Shown here in pieces: positions 27,250-35,689 of a DNA stretch of 64,000 nt. The stretch's first letter is position 1, and each line of letters opens with the position of its first letter. The notes below the pieces were generated by a model. The model did no database searches, was not told the origin of the DNA, and saw only the letters and a list, made by a program, of their open reading frames with translations. The DNA comes from Micromonospora sp. DSM 45708 (GTDB lineage: Bacteria; Actinomycetota; Actinomycetes; Mycobacteriales; Micromonosporaceae). The translations under genes and the position numbers were made by a program. Location: contig NZ_CP154796.1 in assembly GCF_039566955.1 (NCBI RefSeq), forward strand, positions 4,402,001-4,466,000. The letters are read 5' to 3'.

Positions 27250-28227
27250 TCACCAGCGGTTACGCGCCTCCTCGGCCCAGCCGACCAGGCCGTCGAGGTC
27301 CACCCGCGCACCGTCGTCGGTGGCGGCCCAGCCGGTGAAGTGCCCGAAACACTGGTGGGTCTCGCCGGCCAGCACCACCAGGTTGGTGCGCCCCACCCGC
27401 TCGTGGAAGGGGTGGAAGGTGACGTCCACCCGGTCGCCGGTGATCCGCCACGGCCGCAGCCAGTCGGCCCGGTCGTACCGCCAGGCGAGGTCGTCCCCGA
27501 TCTTGTGCAGCCGTCCGTCGACGAAGACCGCGTTCTCGGTCGAGCCGGTCCCGTCGGTCCACGTGCCGCCGAGTTGGATCGCCCGGCCGGGCCCGCTGCC
27601 CGCCGCCCAGTTCCACCGCACCGCGTACCGCCACTTGCCGCGACCGTGGTCCAGCGCCGCGAACGACTCCGCGCCCACCGGGTACGCGGTGCCGTCCACC
27701 CGCAGCGTGCCGTGCACCGGGCGGCCCACGTCCTTGACCGTGTACTGGAACCGGCGGGTGCTCCACGGCACCACCACGCCGAGCGACTCGTGCCCCGGTG
27801 GCAGCGGCACCGTGAGGTCGACCTCGACGCCGGGCGCGGTGGCCCGGATGGCGCTGCCGTCGGGGCCCTGGTCCACCTCGATGACCAGTCCGCCACCGCG
27901 GGCCCGGACCGCCCCAGCGCCGCTGACCGGCGGCAACACGGCACCCCGGGCGAACGGGACCACCGCCTCGGTGACGGTCTCCCGGCCGGTCCGCCGGTCG
28001 AGCAGGTAGAGGCTCTGCACGCCGGCATAGTCCAGCGAGGACGCGACCAGGCCGAGGATGTGCGTCGGGGTGACCACGCCCCAGTGCTCCCACCGCTTGG
28101 CCCGACCCCAGCCGCGCAGGTTCGACCGGTGCAGCGGACGGCGGCTCCACCCGACCGCCGCCGGGTTCAGCCGCCCGTCCGGCCGGCACAGGTCGACCGG
28201 CTCGGTGATCTCCCGCTCGTGCGTCAT
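27250..28227 (-). CDS. DUF2804 domain-containing protein
   Basis: 325 residues matching DUF2804 as I recall it: EITEPVDLCRPDGRLNPAAVGWSRRP at the N-terminus, RAKRWEHWGVVTP, KDVGRPVHGTLRV, GRGKWRYAVRWNWAAGSG, QLGGTWTDGTGSTENAV and VTFHPFHERVGRTN. Rich in beta strands and Trp, with no signal peptide. The function of the family is unknown to me. ATG 28227 is preceded at six bases by TAGCCT (minus strand), the leaderless arrangement seen at several other genes in this window. Confidence 0.88.
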   Translation of the reverse strand: MTHEREITEPVDLCRPDGRLNPAAVGWSRRPLHRSNLRGWGRAKRWEHWGVVTPTHILGLVASSLDYAGVQSLYLLDRRTGRETVTEAVVPFARGAVLPPVSGAGAVRARGGGLVIEVDQGPDGSAIRATAPGVEVDLTVPLPPGHESLGVVVPWSTRRFQYTVKDVGRPVHGTLRVDGTAYPVGAESFAALDHGRGKWRYAVRWNWAAGSGPGRAIQLGGTWTDGTGSTENAVFVDGRLHKIGDDLAWRYDRADWLRPWRITGDRVDVTFHPFHERVGRTNLVVLAGETHQCFGHFTGWAATDDGARVDLDGLVGWAEEARNRW

Positions 28228-28233
28228 CGCCGC

Positions 28234-28239
28234 AGGCTA
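28234..28239 (-). promoter_or_regulatory. -10 element of a leaderless transcript
   Basis: On the minus strand TAGCCT, six bases, then the ATG of the DUF2804 gene at 28227; no Shine-Dalgarno sequence. Confidence 0.55.
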
Positions 28240-28275
28240 CCGGGCGGCCCGGCGGGGCGACGACAGCCGCCCGGC

Positions 28276-28308
28276 GGCCCGGCGGGACGTCCGCCGTTCC
28301 GCCGGGCC
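28276..28308 (-). terminator. hairpin after the cyclophilin gene
   Basis: Ten-bp perfect arms GGCCCGGCGG (28276-28285) and CCGCCGGGCC (28299-28308), 8 bp beyond the cyclophilin stop on the minus strand. No T-tract. Confidence 0.55.
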
Positions 28309-28315
28309 GGCGACG

Positions 28316-29071
28316 TCAGCGGCCCCGGGTGGCCCGGCAGATCTCCACCGGCTGGGCGGGTGCGCCGTCCACCGGCGCCGGGTCCTCCGGCGTGGCGGCG
28401 ATGCCGCCGGCCGCGATCCGGTCCAGCGTGGCCAGTCCGGCGGCGTCGACCCGCCCGAAGACGGTGTAGTTCGGGCGCAGCGCCGAGTCGGCCTGGACCA
28501 GGAAGAACTGGCTGCCGTTGGTGTCCGGGCCGGCGTTCGCCATGGCCAGCGTGCCGCGCGCGTAGAGGCGGCGCACGCCGGTCGGGTCGGTCGGCGCGGG
28601 CGGCAGGTCGGTGGGCAGCTCGTCGCGGTACCGGTAGCCCGGACCGCCCTCGCCGGTGCCGGACGGGTCACCGCACTGGAGCACCGTCAGCGTCGGGTAC
28701 GCGGTGAGCCGGTGGCAGGGCGTCCGGTCGTAGAACTTGTGCCGGGCCAGGTGCAGGAAGCTCTGCACGGTGCACGGCGCCTGCTCGCGGTCGAGGGTCA
28801 GCCCGATCGGCCCCTGGTTGGTGCGCAGCGTGACCCGTACCGTGCCCCGGTCCGGCGTGCGGCGCGGGTCCGGTGGCAACGGCACCGGTCGGGCCGCCGG
28901 CTCGTCCGGCGTCGGCGTGTACGCGCACGGCCCCCTGGTGGGCGTCGGCTCGGCGGCCGGCGCGGCGCTCGCGGCGACGCCGGCGGCGGCGACCAGCGCG
29001 GCGGCGGCCACCGTCACCCCGGCGAGACGGGCCAGCAGCGGGGCGGCGTGCGGTCGGGTTTCGCTCGACAC
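28316..29071 (-). CDS. secreted/membrane-anchored cyclophilin peptidyl-prolyl isomerase
   Basis: 251 residues. A hydrophobic N-terminal segment (LAGVTVAAAALVAAAGVAAS, about residues 15-34) is a signal peptide or anchor. The cyclophilin core shows VRVTLRTNQGPIGLTLD, VQSFLHLARHKFYDRTPCHR, LQCGDPSGTGEGGPGY, GTLAMANAGPDTNGSQFFL and NYTVFGRVDAAGLATLD. It catalyses proline cis-trans isomerisation, probably outside the membrane. GTG 29071 is preceded by GGAGG at five bases, which decides the start; the open frame extends 70 codons further upstream. Confidence 0.92.
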   Translation of the reverse strand: MSSETRPHAAPLLARLAGVTVAAAALVAAAGVAASAAPAAEPTPTRGPCAYTPTPDEPAARPVPLPPDPRRTPDRGTVRVTLRTNQGPIGLTLDREQAPCTVQSFLHLARHKFYDRTPCHRLTAYPTLTVLQCGDPSGTGEGGPGYRYRDELPTDLPPAPTDPTGVRRLYARGTLAMANAGPDTNGSQFFLVQADSALRPNYTVFGRVDAAGLATLDRIAAGGIAATPEDPAPVDGAPAQPVEICRATRGR

Positions 29072-29246
29072 GTGTTTCCTCCCTGGACTCGTGGTACCAG
29101 AACGACCGGAGTCTATGGAGCCGGTGACCCGATGTCGACGGAAAGTCGGTTGCCGGGCGCGGCGGGGGTCCGGGAAGGTGTCGGTCATGACGTTCTGACG
29201 GACCGCACCCACCGCTTCCCGCACCCACCGAAAGAAACGAGCGTCC

Positions 29247-30365
29247 GTGCCCGCCACCGTCTCCGTCTTCTCCTCCCCCACCAGTTGGATCGAGTCCGCC
29301 GCGCTCGACCAGTGCCGTCAGGTCGCCGCGCTGGACGGCATGACGCACGTCGCCGCCATGCCCGACCTGCACCCCGGCAAGGGCGCCCCGATCGGCGCCG
29401 CCATGGCGTCGACAGTGCTCTACCCGTTCCTGGTCGGCTCCGACATCGGATGCGGCATCGCGGTGTTCCCGATCGCGCTGCGGCGGGCCGTACCGGAGCG
29501 GCTCGCCGCCCGTTTCCCCGACCTGGACCACGCGCTGCACCCGGAGCGCGACGCTGACGACCCGGCCTGGTCGGTGCTGACCGGCGACGTGCCGACCGGC
29601 CACCTCGACGGCCTCGGCACGGTCGGGCGCGGCAACCACTTCGTCGAGCTGGCCCGCGTCGGCACGCTCGACGCGCCGGCGCACGCCGAGCGGCTCGGGC
29701 TGACCACCGGCGACCTGGTGCTGGTGGTGCACTCCGGGTCGCGCGGGCTGGGCGAGCGGGTCCTGCGCGAGCACACCGAGGCGCACGGCGCCGGCCCCGC
29801 GCCCGATCCGGACGCCTACCTGGCCCGGCACGACGACGCCGTCCGGTGGGGCTCGCTCAACCGGCGGCTGCTGGCCGCCCGGGTCGCGTACGCGCTGGGC
29901 GCCGAGCCCACCGAGCCGGTCGTCGACCAGTGCCACAACCTGGTCGAGCGCCGCGACGGGCACTACCTGCACCGCAAGGGCGCGGCCCCCGGCGACGGCC
30001 GGGACGTGCTGGTCGCCGGCACCCGGGGCACCCCGTCCTACCTGGTGGCCGCGCACGCCGGCGCGGACGCCAACCACTCGGTGGCACACGGCGCCGGACG
30101 GAAGATGTCCCGCGCCGACGCGTTGCGCCGGGGCAAGGCCAAGCACACCGTGGAGGAGCTACGCCGCACGCCGGTCGGCTCGGTCGTGGTGTGCGGCGAC
30201 CGGCAACTGCTGTTCGAGGAGGCACCGACCGCCTACAAGCGGATCGAGCAGGTGATCGGCGACCTGGTCGCGCACCACCTGGCGACCCCGGTCACCACCA
30301 CGGTGCCCCTGGTCACCTACAAGACCCCGGACGCCGCGCCGGGTCGCCGCCGGGGGCGGCGGTGA
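29247..30365 (+). CDS. rtcB: RtcB-family RNA ligase (RtcB-H type)
   Basis: 372 residues, GTP-dependent RNA 3'-phosphate/5'-OH ligase family. Visible motifs in order: AAMPDLHPGKGAPIGAAM, GSDIGCGI, GRGNHFVELA, VHSGSRGLG, CHNLVE, HRKGAAPGDG and VAHGAGRKMSR; the HGAGR motif (H281) carries the guanylylated histidine in characterised RtcB, as I recall. The short length and PGKGAPIGA pattern fit the branch often paired with peptide release factor PrfH, but no prfH, rtcA or archease gene is adjacent. Start GTG 29247 follows a purine-rich stretch. Confidence 0.9.
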   Translation: MPATVSVFSSPTSWIESAALDQCRQVAALDGMTHVAAMPDLHPGKGAPIGAAMASTVLYPFLVGSDIGCGIAVFPIALRRAVPERLAARFPDLDHALHPERDADDPAWSVLTGDVPTGHLDGLGTVGRGNHFVELARVGTLDAPAHAERLGLTTGDLVLVVHSGSRGLGERVLREHTEAHGAGPAPDPDAYLARHDDAVRWGSLNRRLLAARVAYALGAEPTEPVVDQCHNLVERRDGHYLHRKGAAPGDGRDVLVAGTRGTPSYLVAAHAGADANHSVAHGAGRKMSRADALRRGKAKHTVEELRRTPVGSVVVCGDRQLLFEEAPTAYKRIEQVIGDLVAHHLATPVTTTVPLVTYKTPDAAPGRRRGRR

Positions 30366-30751
30366 CGGATCTTCTCCTGTCCGCCGGGCGCGGCCCGCAG
30401 GAGTGCGCGTGGGACGGCCGTGACGCGCGCCTGTCCGGGCCCGGACGACGTCAGCGTCGGTGTCGATGTGGGCTTTCCGGCGCGGGACCATGGGACCGTA
30501 CCCGGCGGGTCGGGGCCGGCGGCATCGAAGGGCTGGAAGCGATATACCTCGGAGTCATAATTATGACTCCGAGGTATATCGCTCAGAGCCGACCGTTCCG
30601 TCGACAAGGTCACGCACGGTAACCGGGGCCGAGATACGCCCCGTGAGGCGGGCGCGCGCCGCCGCGGGCCCGATCCGGCCCGCCGTCCCCGCCGGATACG
30701 GTGGGCACGGTTCGGGCGGTCCCCGTCCGACGCGGCGCGGGAGGAGGCCGG
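30366..30751. other. 386-bp intergenic region with AT-rich palindrome
   Basis: No convincing gene. It contains the 46-bp perfect palindrome described separately and, near 30698, a TACGGT that could be the -10 of the DUF72 gene. The rest is ordinary GC-rich sequence. Confidence 0.7.
30538..30583. promoter_or_regulatory. 46-bp perfect palindrome, no loop
   Basis: Perfect dyad centred between 30560 and 30561, with core GGAGTCATAATTATGACTCC and outer arms GCGATATACCTC / GAGGTATATCGC. It is much richer in A+T than its surroundings, with no unpaired centre. This looks like a high-affinity operator for a dimeric or tetrameric repressor rather than a terminator. No regulator gene is adjacent. Confidence 0.75.
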
Positions 30752-31591
30752 ATGCGGCTGCACGTCGGGTGTGCCATGTGGACGCACCGGTCCTGGCCGG
30801 GGCGGTCCCTACCGGCCCACGAGCGGCTGCGGGCCTACGCCGGCTGGTGCGACGCGGTCGAGGGCAACACCACGTTCTACGCGACGCCGGCCCGGGAGAC
30901 GGCGGCCTCCTGGGCGGAGCAGACGGACCCGGACTTCCGCTTCCTGGCGAAACTGCCGAAGGTGGTCACGCACGAGCGTCGCCTCACCGGCGGCGAGGCG
31001 GAGCTGCGGGCCTTCCTGGACGCGATGGAACCGCTCGGGCCCCGGGCACACATGCTCTGGGTGCAGCTGCCCGGCTCGTTCGGCCCGACCGACGTGCCCG
31101 ACCTCGACCGGTTCCTGCGCACCCTGCCCGCCACCCACCGGTACGCGGTCGAGGTTCGGCACCCCGCGTTCTTCACCGACTCCGCCGCGGTGCGGGCGCT
31201 GGAGCAGACGCTGCGTCGGACCGGCGCGGAATGGGTCCCGTTCGACACCACCGCGTTCTTCCGGACGCCGCCGACCAGCGACGCCGAGCGCGAGGCGTGG
31301 ACGCGCAAGCCGCGCCTGCCGTCGCGTACCGGGGCGCTGACCGACCGGCCGGTGGTGCGCTACCTGGGCCGGGACGACCCGGCCGCGACGGTCGAGGGCT
31401 GGCAGCCGTGGCTGGACGTGGTCACCGGCTGGCTGCGCGAGGGCCGCTCGCCGACCGTGTTCGTGCACACGCCTGACAACGCGGACGCCCCCGACCTGGC
31501 CCGCCGGTTCCACGACCAAGTCCGGGCCCGCCTGCCCGAGCTGGCGCCGCTGCCCGAGCCGGCCCCGGTCGGCCCGGCCACGCTGTTCTGA
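30752..31591 (+). CDS. DUF72 family TIM-barrel-like protein (second copy)
   Basis: 279 residues, DUF72 family: LHVGCAMWTHRSWPG at the N-terminus, VEGNTTFYATP, FRFLAKLPKVVTHER, WVQLPGSFGP, AVEVRHPAFF, VVRYLGRDDP and VFVHTPDNADAPDLARRFH. It is clearly diverged from the copy at 8599-9489, so not a recent duplication. The ATG has an excellent GGAGGAGG ribosome site. It lies downstream of the 46-bp palindrome, which may control it. The enzyme activity of the family is unsettled. Confidence 0.9.
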   Translation: MRLHVGCAMWTHRSWPGRSLPAHERLRAYAGWCDAVEGNTTFYATPARETAASWAEQTDPDFRFLAKLPKVVTHERRLTGGEAELRAFLDAMEPLGPRAHMLWVQLPGSFGPTDVPDLDRFLRTLPATHRYAVEVRHPAFFTDSAAVRALEQTLRRTGAEWVPFDTTAFFRTPPTSDAEREAWTRKPRLPSRTGALTDRPVVRYLGRDDPAATVEGWQPWLDVVTGWLREGRSPTVFVHTPDNADAPDLARRFHDQVRARLPELAPLPEPAPVGPATLF

Positions 31592-31634
31592 CACCGACCG
31601 GCCCGGCGCCGCCCACCCGGCCGGCCGCGCCCGG

Positions 31635-33053
31635 TCAGGCCGGTGTGAGCGGCAGCAGCACCGTGAACCGGGTGTCGCCGGGCTCCGACCGGACCCGGAT
31701 GTCGCCGTGGTGCTTGTTGACCACGATCCGGTACGAGATGTCCAACCCGAGACCGGTGCCCTCGCCCACCGCCTTGGTGGTGAAGAACGGCTCGAAGATG
31801 CGCGGCCGGACCTCCGGCGGGATGCCCGGACCGGTGTCGGCGATCTCGACGGTCAGCCGGTCGTCGGTGCGGCCGGTGCGCACCGTCAGCGTGCCGTCGC
31901 CGGCCATCGCGCCCAGCGCGTTGTCGATCAGGTTCGTCCAGACCTGGTTGAGTTCGGCCGCGTACGCCGCGATCGTCGGCAGGCTCCGGTCGTACTCCCG
32001 GACCACCCGCACGCCCGACGGGACCTTCGCCTGGAGCATGACCAGCGTGGCGTCGAGCAGCTCGTGCACGTCCACCGTCTGGTAGGGCGTCCGGTCGAGC
32101 TGGGAGTACTGCTTCGCGGCGCCGACCAGCCCGGAGACCCGGGTGACCGCGTCGTCGATCTCGCCCATCAGCAGCTCGGTGTCGATGGTGTAGGTGATCC
32201 AGTGCACGGCCGACTCCAGGTCGTCGCCGCCGACCGCGGCGTCGACCTGGGCCAGCCAGCCGGTGTCGAGGCCGCCGGCCACCAGCGTCGGGGCCAGCTC
32301 CCAGGCCCCGCGTACGCCGTGCTCGTCGAGCCAGTCGGCCAGCTCGTCCTCGGCGTCGCTGGCCGCCAGCGGCGACAGCGCGGGCGCGGCGGCGGCCCGC
32401 TTCACCGCCTCCTCCTGCAACGCGACCAGGTCGTGCAGCCGTCGCCCGTCGAGCCGGCCGTCGGCGATCATGGCGAGCTTGTGCCGCATCTTCGCCACCC
32501 GGCCGCGCAGCGCCGACGTGGCCCGCACCGCCGCCGCCGCCGGATTGTTCAGCTCGTGGGTGAGCCCGGCGGAGAGCGCGCCCAGCGCCAGCAGCCGTTC
32601 CCGCTCGCCGACGATGGTCTGCGTGTTGCGCATCCCGATGAACAGCCCCTCGAGCAGGTGGGTGGCCATCGGGAACCAGCCGCGCATGGCGTCCGCGATG
32701 ATCGCCGCGGGCAGCGCGAACACCGCGCAGTCGGTGACCGCGCGCAGGCTGTTGCGGTAGCGCTGCTCGGCCGGGTCACCGATGTACGCCTGCATGGCGC
32801 CGCCGTAGACGCCACGCTGGCTGGTGCGGCTCACCTCCACCTCGTCGCCCTGCACCCGCTGGTGCATCGCCACGGTGCCGTCCAGCAGCACGTAGAAGCA
32901 GCTCGCCGGCTCGCCCTCGACGTAGACCGCCTCGCCGGCGCGGCGCCGCTCCACCCGGCCGTGCTCGGCCAGATGGGCGAGCTGCTCCGGGGTGAGCGAC
33001 TCGAACAGGAAGAGCCCCCGCAGCTCGTCGGTGGTGAGCCGGTCAGCACTCAT
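31635..33053 (-). CDS. cyclic-nucleotide-domain sensor histidine kinase
   Basis: 472 residues. Residues about 10-125 are a cNMP-binding/CRP-like sensor (LFLFESLTPEQLAHLAEHG, EAVYVEGEPASCFYVLLDGT). The dimerisation helix has the phospho-acceptor H166 in LSAGLTHELNNPAAAAVR. The C-terminal HATPase has the N-box LNQVWTNLIDNALGAM, G1 IADTGPGIP, F-box FEPFFTTK and G2 GEGTGLGLDIS. No transmembrane helix, so it is cytosolic. Its ATG overlaps the stop of the receiver-flavin reductase by 4 bp (ATGA), so the two are an operon and probably a signalling pair. Confidence 0.9.
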   Translation of the reverse strand: MSADRLTTDELRGLFLFESLTPEQLAHLAEHGRVERRRAGEAVYVEGEPASCFYVLLDGTVAMHQRVQGDEVEVSRTSQRGVYGGAMQAYIGDPAEQRYRNSLRAVTDCAVFALPAAIIADAMRGWFPMATHLLEGLFIGMRNTQTIVGERERLLALGALSAGLTHELNNPAAAAVRATSALRGRVAKMRHKLAMIADGRLDGRRLHDLVALQEEAVKRAAAAPALSPLAASDAEDELADWLDEHGVRGAWELAPTLVAGGLDTGWLAQVDAAVGGDDLESAVHWITYTIDTELLMGEIDDAVTRVSGLVGAAKQYSQLDRTPYQTVDVHELLDATLVMLQAKVPSGVRVVREYDRSLPTIAAYAAELNQVWTNLIDNALGAMAGDGTLTVRTGRTDDRLTVEIADTGPGIPPEVRPRIFEPFFTTKAVGEGTGLGLDISYRIVVNKHHGDIRVRSEPGDTRFTVLLPLTPA

Positions 33054-34708
33054 TGCGCCTCCAGGTAGCGGTGCACCAGCGAGACGGCCATCGCGCCCTC
33101 CCCCACCGCCGACGCGACCCGCTTCACCGAGTCGGCCCGCACGTCCCCGGCGGCGAACACGCCCGGCATGCTGGACTCCAGATGGTAGGGGTCGCGCGGC
33201 AGGGACCAGCCGGCCGGCCGGTGGCCGCCCCGGGTCAGGTCCGGCCCGGTCAGCACGAAGCCCCGACGGTCCCGGACCACCGCGCCGTCGAGCCAGTCGG
33301 TGTGCGGCTCCGCGCCGATGAAGACGAACAGCCACGAGGTGTCCACCTCCCGGGTCTCCCCGGTGCGCATGTCCCGCAGCGTCACCCGCTCCAGGTGCTC
33401 CTGGCCGGCGCCGCCGACCACCTCGGTGCACGGGTGCACCTCGATGGCGTCGATCCGGGCGATCTGGTCGATCAGGTAGCTGGACATCGACCGGGACAGG
33501 TCGTCGCCGCGGATGAGCAGGTGCACCCGGCGGGCGTACCGGGAGAAGTGCACCGCGGCCTGGCCGGCCGAGTTCGCCCCACCGACGATGTAGACGTCCT
33601 CCCCGGCGCAGCTCGGCGCCTCGCTCGCCACCGAGCCGTAGAAGCAGCCGCGCCCGGTCAGCTCGGCCAGCTCGGGCGCCGGCAGCATCCGGTAGGAGAC
33701 ACCGGTGGCCAGCACCACGGTGTGCGCGGCGACGCTGCTGCCGTCGCTGAACCGCAGCACCCGCGCCCCGCCCGCGTTCTCCAGCGACACCACCTCGCGC
33801 GCGCTGAGCAGCTCCGCGCCGAACCGCAGCGCCTGCCGGCGGGCCCGGTCGGTGAGCTGGGCGCCGGAGACGCCGTCCGGGAAGCCGAGATAGTTCTCGA
33901 TCCGGCTGCTCTGCCCGGCCTGCCCGCCGGTCGCCCGCCGCTCGATCAGCACGGTCCGCAGCCCCTCCGAGGCGCCGTAGACCGCCGCGCCCAGCCCGGC
34001 CGGGCCGGCGCCGACCACCACCAGGTCGTAGAAGTCGGCGGCCGGCGTGGTGGCGAGGCCGACCCGCGCGGCCAGGTCGGCCGTCGTCGGCCGCACCAGC
34101 GACGTGCCGTCCGCGGTCACCACCAGGGGTACGTCGTCAGCGGTCACGCCCGCCGCGGTGAGCAGCTCGGCGCCCTCCGGTTCGTCGGCGGGCACCCAGC
34201 GGAACGGCACCAGGTTGCGGGCCAGGAAGTCACGCGCCGTGAACGACGGCGCCGACCAGCGGTGCCCCACCACCCGCAGCTCGGGCGTGGCGGTGGCGCC
34301 CTCGGCGGTCCACGCCGCCAGGAGCTGGTCCAGCACCGGGTAGAGCTTCTCCTCCGGCGGGTGCCACGGCTTGAGCAGGTAGTGGTCGAGGTCGACCACG
34401 TTGATCGCGTTGATCGCGGCGTCCGTGTCGGCGTACGCGGTGAGCAGCACCCGGCGCGCGGCGGGGAACAGGTCCATCGCCGCCTCGAGGAACTCGATGC
34501 CGTTCATCTGCGGCATCCGGTAGTCGGCGAGCAGCACCGCCACCTGCTCGCCGCGCAGCTTCAGCTCGCGCAGCGCGTCCAGCGCCGCCTCGGCGGAGTC
34601 GGCCCGAACCACCCGGTAGCGGTCGCCGTAGCGACGCCGGATGTCGCGGGCGACCGCCCGGGAGACGGCCGGGTCGTCGTCGACGGTGAGGATCGCGGGG
34701 TTGGGCAT
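33050..34708 (-). CDS. response-regulator receiver fused to thioredoxin-reductase-like flavoprotein
   Basis: 552 residues from ATG 34708 (a second ATG at 34717 adds three). Residues 1-130 are a receiver domain with the acidic pair D10-D12, phospho-acceptor D62 in LADYRMPQMNG and the lysine in LLKPWHP. From about residue 200 follows a FAD/NAD(P) reductase: DLVVVGAGPAGLGAAVYGAS, GGQAGQSSRIENYLGFP, VYIVGGANSAGQAAVHFS and GVFAAGDVRADSVKR. The redox CxxC of thioredoxin reductase is replaced by GRGCFYGS, so it cannot reduce thioredoxin in the usual way. Confidence 0.9.
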   Translation of the reverse strand: MPNPAILTVDDDPAVSRAVARDIRRRYGDRYRVVRADSAEAALDALRELKLRGEQVAVLLADYRMPQMNGIEFLEAAMDLFPAARRVLLTAYADTDAAINAINVVDLDHYLLKPWHPPEEKLYPVLDQLLAAWTAEGATATPELRVVGHRWSAPSFTARDFLARNLVPFRWVPADEPEGAELLTAAGVTADDVPLVVTADGTSLVRPTTADLAARVGLATTPAADFYDLVVVGAGPAGLGAAVYGASEGLRTVLIERRATGGQAGQSSRIENYLGFPDGVSGAQLTDRARRQALRFGAELLSAREVVSLENAGGARVLRFSDGSSVAAHTVVLATGVSYRMLPAPELAELTGRGCFYGSVASEAPSCAGEDVYIVGGANSAGQAAVHFSRYARRVHLLIRGDDLSRSMSSYLIDQIARIDAIEVHPCTEVVGGAGQEHLERVTLRDMRTGETREVDTSWLFVFIGAEPHTDWLDGAVVRDRRGFVLTGPDLTRGGHRPAGWSLPRDPYHLESSMPGVFAAGDVRADSVKRVASAVGEGAMAVSLVHRYLEAQ

Positions 34709-34823
34709 GCCGTCCATCCAAGCACCCCCGGTCGCCGGTGCCCACCGTCGCACCGGCCGCGGTGCACCTCGTCGACGACCCGGCCGGCCCGGGGCTACGG
34801 CCCGCTGCGCTGAGGCCCGCGCG

Positions 34824-35657
34824 TCACCGCCGTTCCGGACTCCGACGCCGGCCCCGGGTCGACACGAACTGGTACGACATCGCCGCGAACCCGGGGTCGC
34901 GCAGCAGCCGGCGGAACGCGTCGAGCTGACCCGGCGACAGCCCGGCGTCGAGCAGTTCCGGTTCGAGCTGACGGGAGTTCGTGCCGTACAGCGAGATGCC
35001 GAGCGAGCCGCCCGTCCAGCTCTGCGCGTGGGTGACGGTGTCGACGTCGACCAGGCCCGCGGCGGCCAGCTCGGCGTGCACGTCCTGCGCCCAGGCCAGG
35101 TCCGCGCCGTGGCTCTGCAGGATGCCCAGCATCGTGTCCGTGACCTGGGCGAAGAGTTTCGCCGCGTCGTCGCTCGGCGCGGTGAGCACCCGCAGCGGCG
35201 CGGTGCAGTCGAACTCCTCGACCACCAGCCACCCGCCCGGGGCGAGCGCGCCGGCCAGCGTACGCAGGACCCGGCGCCGCTCCGGCAGGTGCAGCAGCAC
35301 CAGCCGGGCGTGGATCACGTCGAACACGTCCCCGGGCGGCGGGTCCCGGCGCACGTCGTGCCGGCGGACGTCGAGGTTGCCGGCCGACCGCAGGTGCGTC
35401 AGGTCGAGGTCGGTGGCGAGCACCCGGCCGGCCGGGCCGACGGCGGCGGCCATCGCACGGGCCATCGAGCCGCCGCCGGCGCCGACCTCCCAGCACCGGA
35501 CGCCGGGGGCGAGCAGCGGCGCCGCGAGCCGGCCGGTGGTGATCGGGTCGAGGAAGGCTTCGAGCGCGTGCAGCTGGGGCACCGCGTCGGCGGCGCCGGT
35601 GTCGAAGGCGTAGTCGGTCTCGGGGGCGTGGTCGGTCTCGGGCACGTCGGTCGGCAT
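34824..35657 (-). CDS. SAM-dependent methyltransferase
   Basis: 277 residues, class I fold. SAM-binding motif CWEVGAGGGSMARAMA, then RVLATDLDLTHL, DVIHARLVLLHLPER, ALAPGGWLVVEEFDC. The C-terminal part is helical. The acceptor is unknown. ATG 35657 is chosen because GAGGAAGCG lies directly upstream. It follows the ABC transporter operon at a gap of 32 bp on the same strand, so it could be its last gene. Confidence 0.88.
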   Translation of the reverse strand: MPTDVPETDHAPETDYAFDTGAADAVPQLHALEAFLDPITTGRLAAPLLAPGVRCWEVGAGGGSMARAMAAAVGPAGRVLATDLDLTHLRSAGNLDVRRHDVRRDPPPGDVFDVIHARLVLLHLPERRRVLRTLAGALAPGGWLVVEEFDCTAPLRVLTAPSDDAAKLFAQVTDTMLGILQSHGADLAWAQDVHAELAAAGLVDVDTVTHAQSWTGGSLGISLYGTNSRQLEPELLDAGLSPGQLDAFRRLLRDPGFAAMSYQFVSTRGRRRSPERR

Positions 35658-35689
35658 CGCTTCCTCGTTCCTGTCGCGGTCGGTACGGT

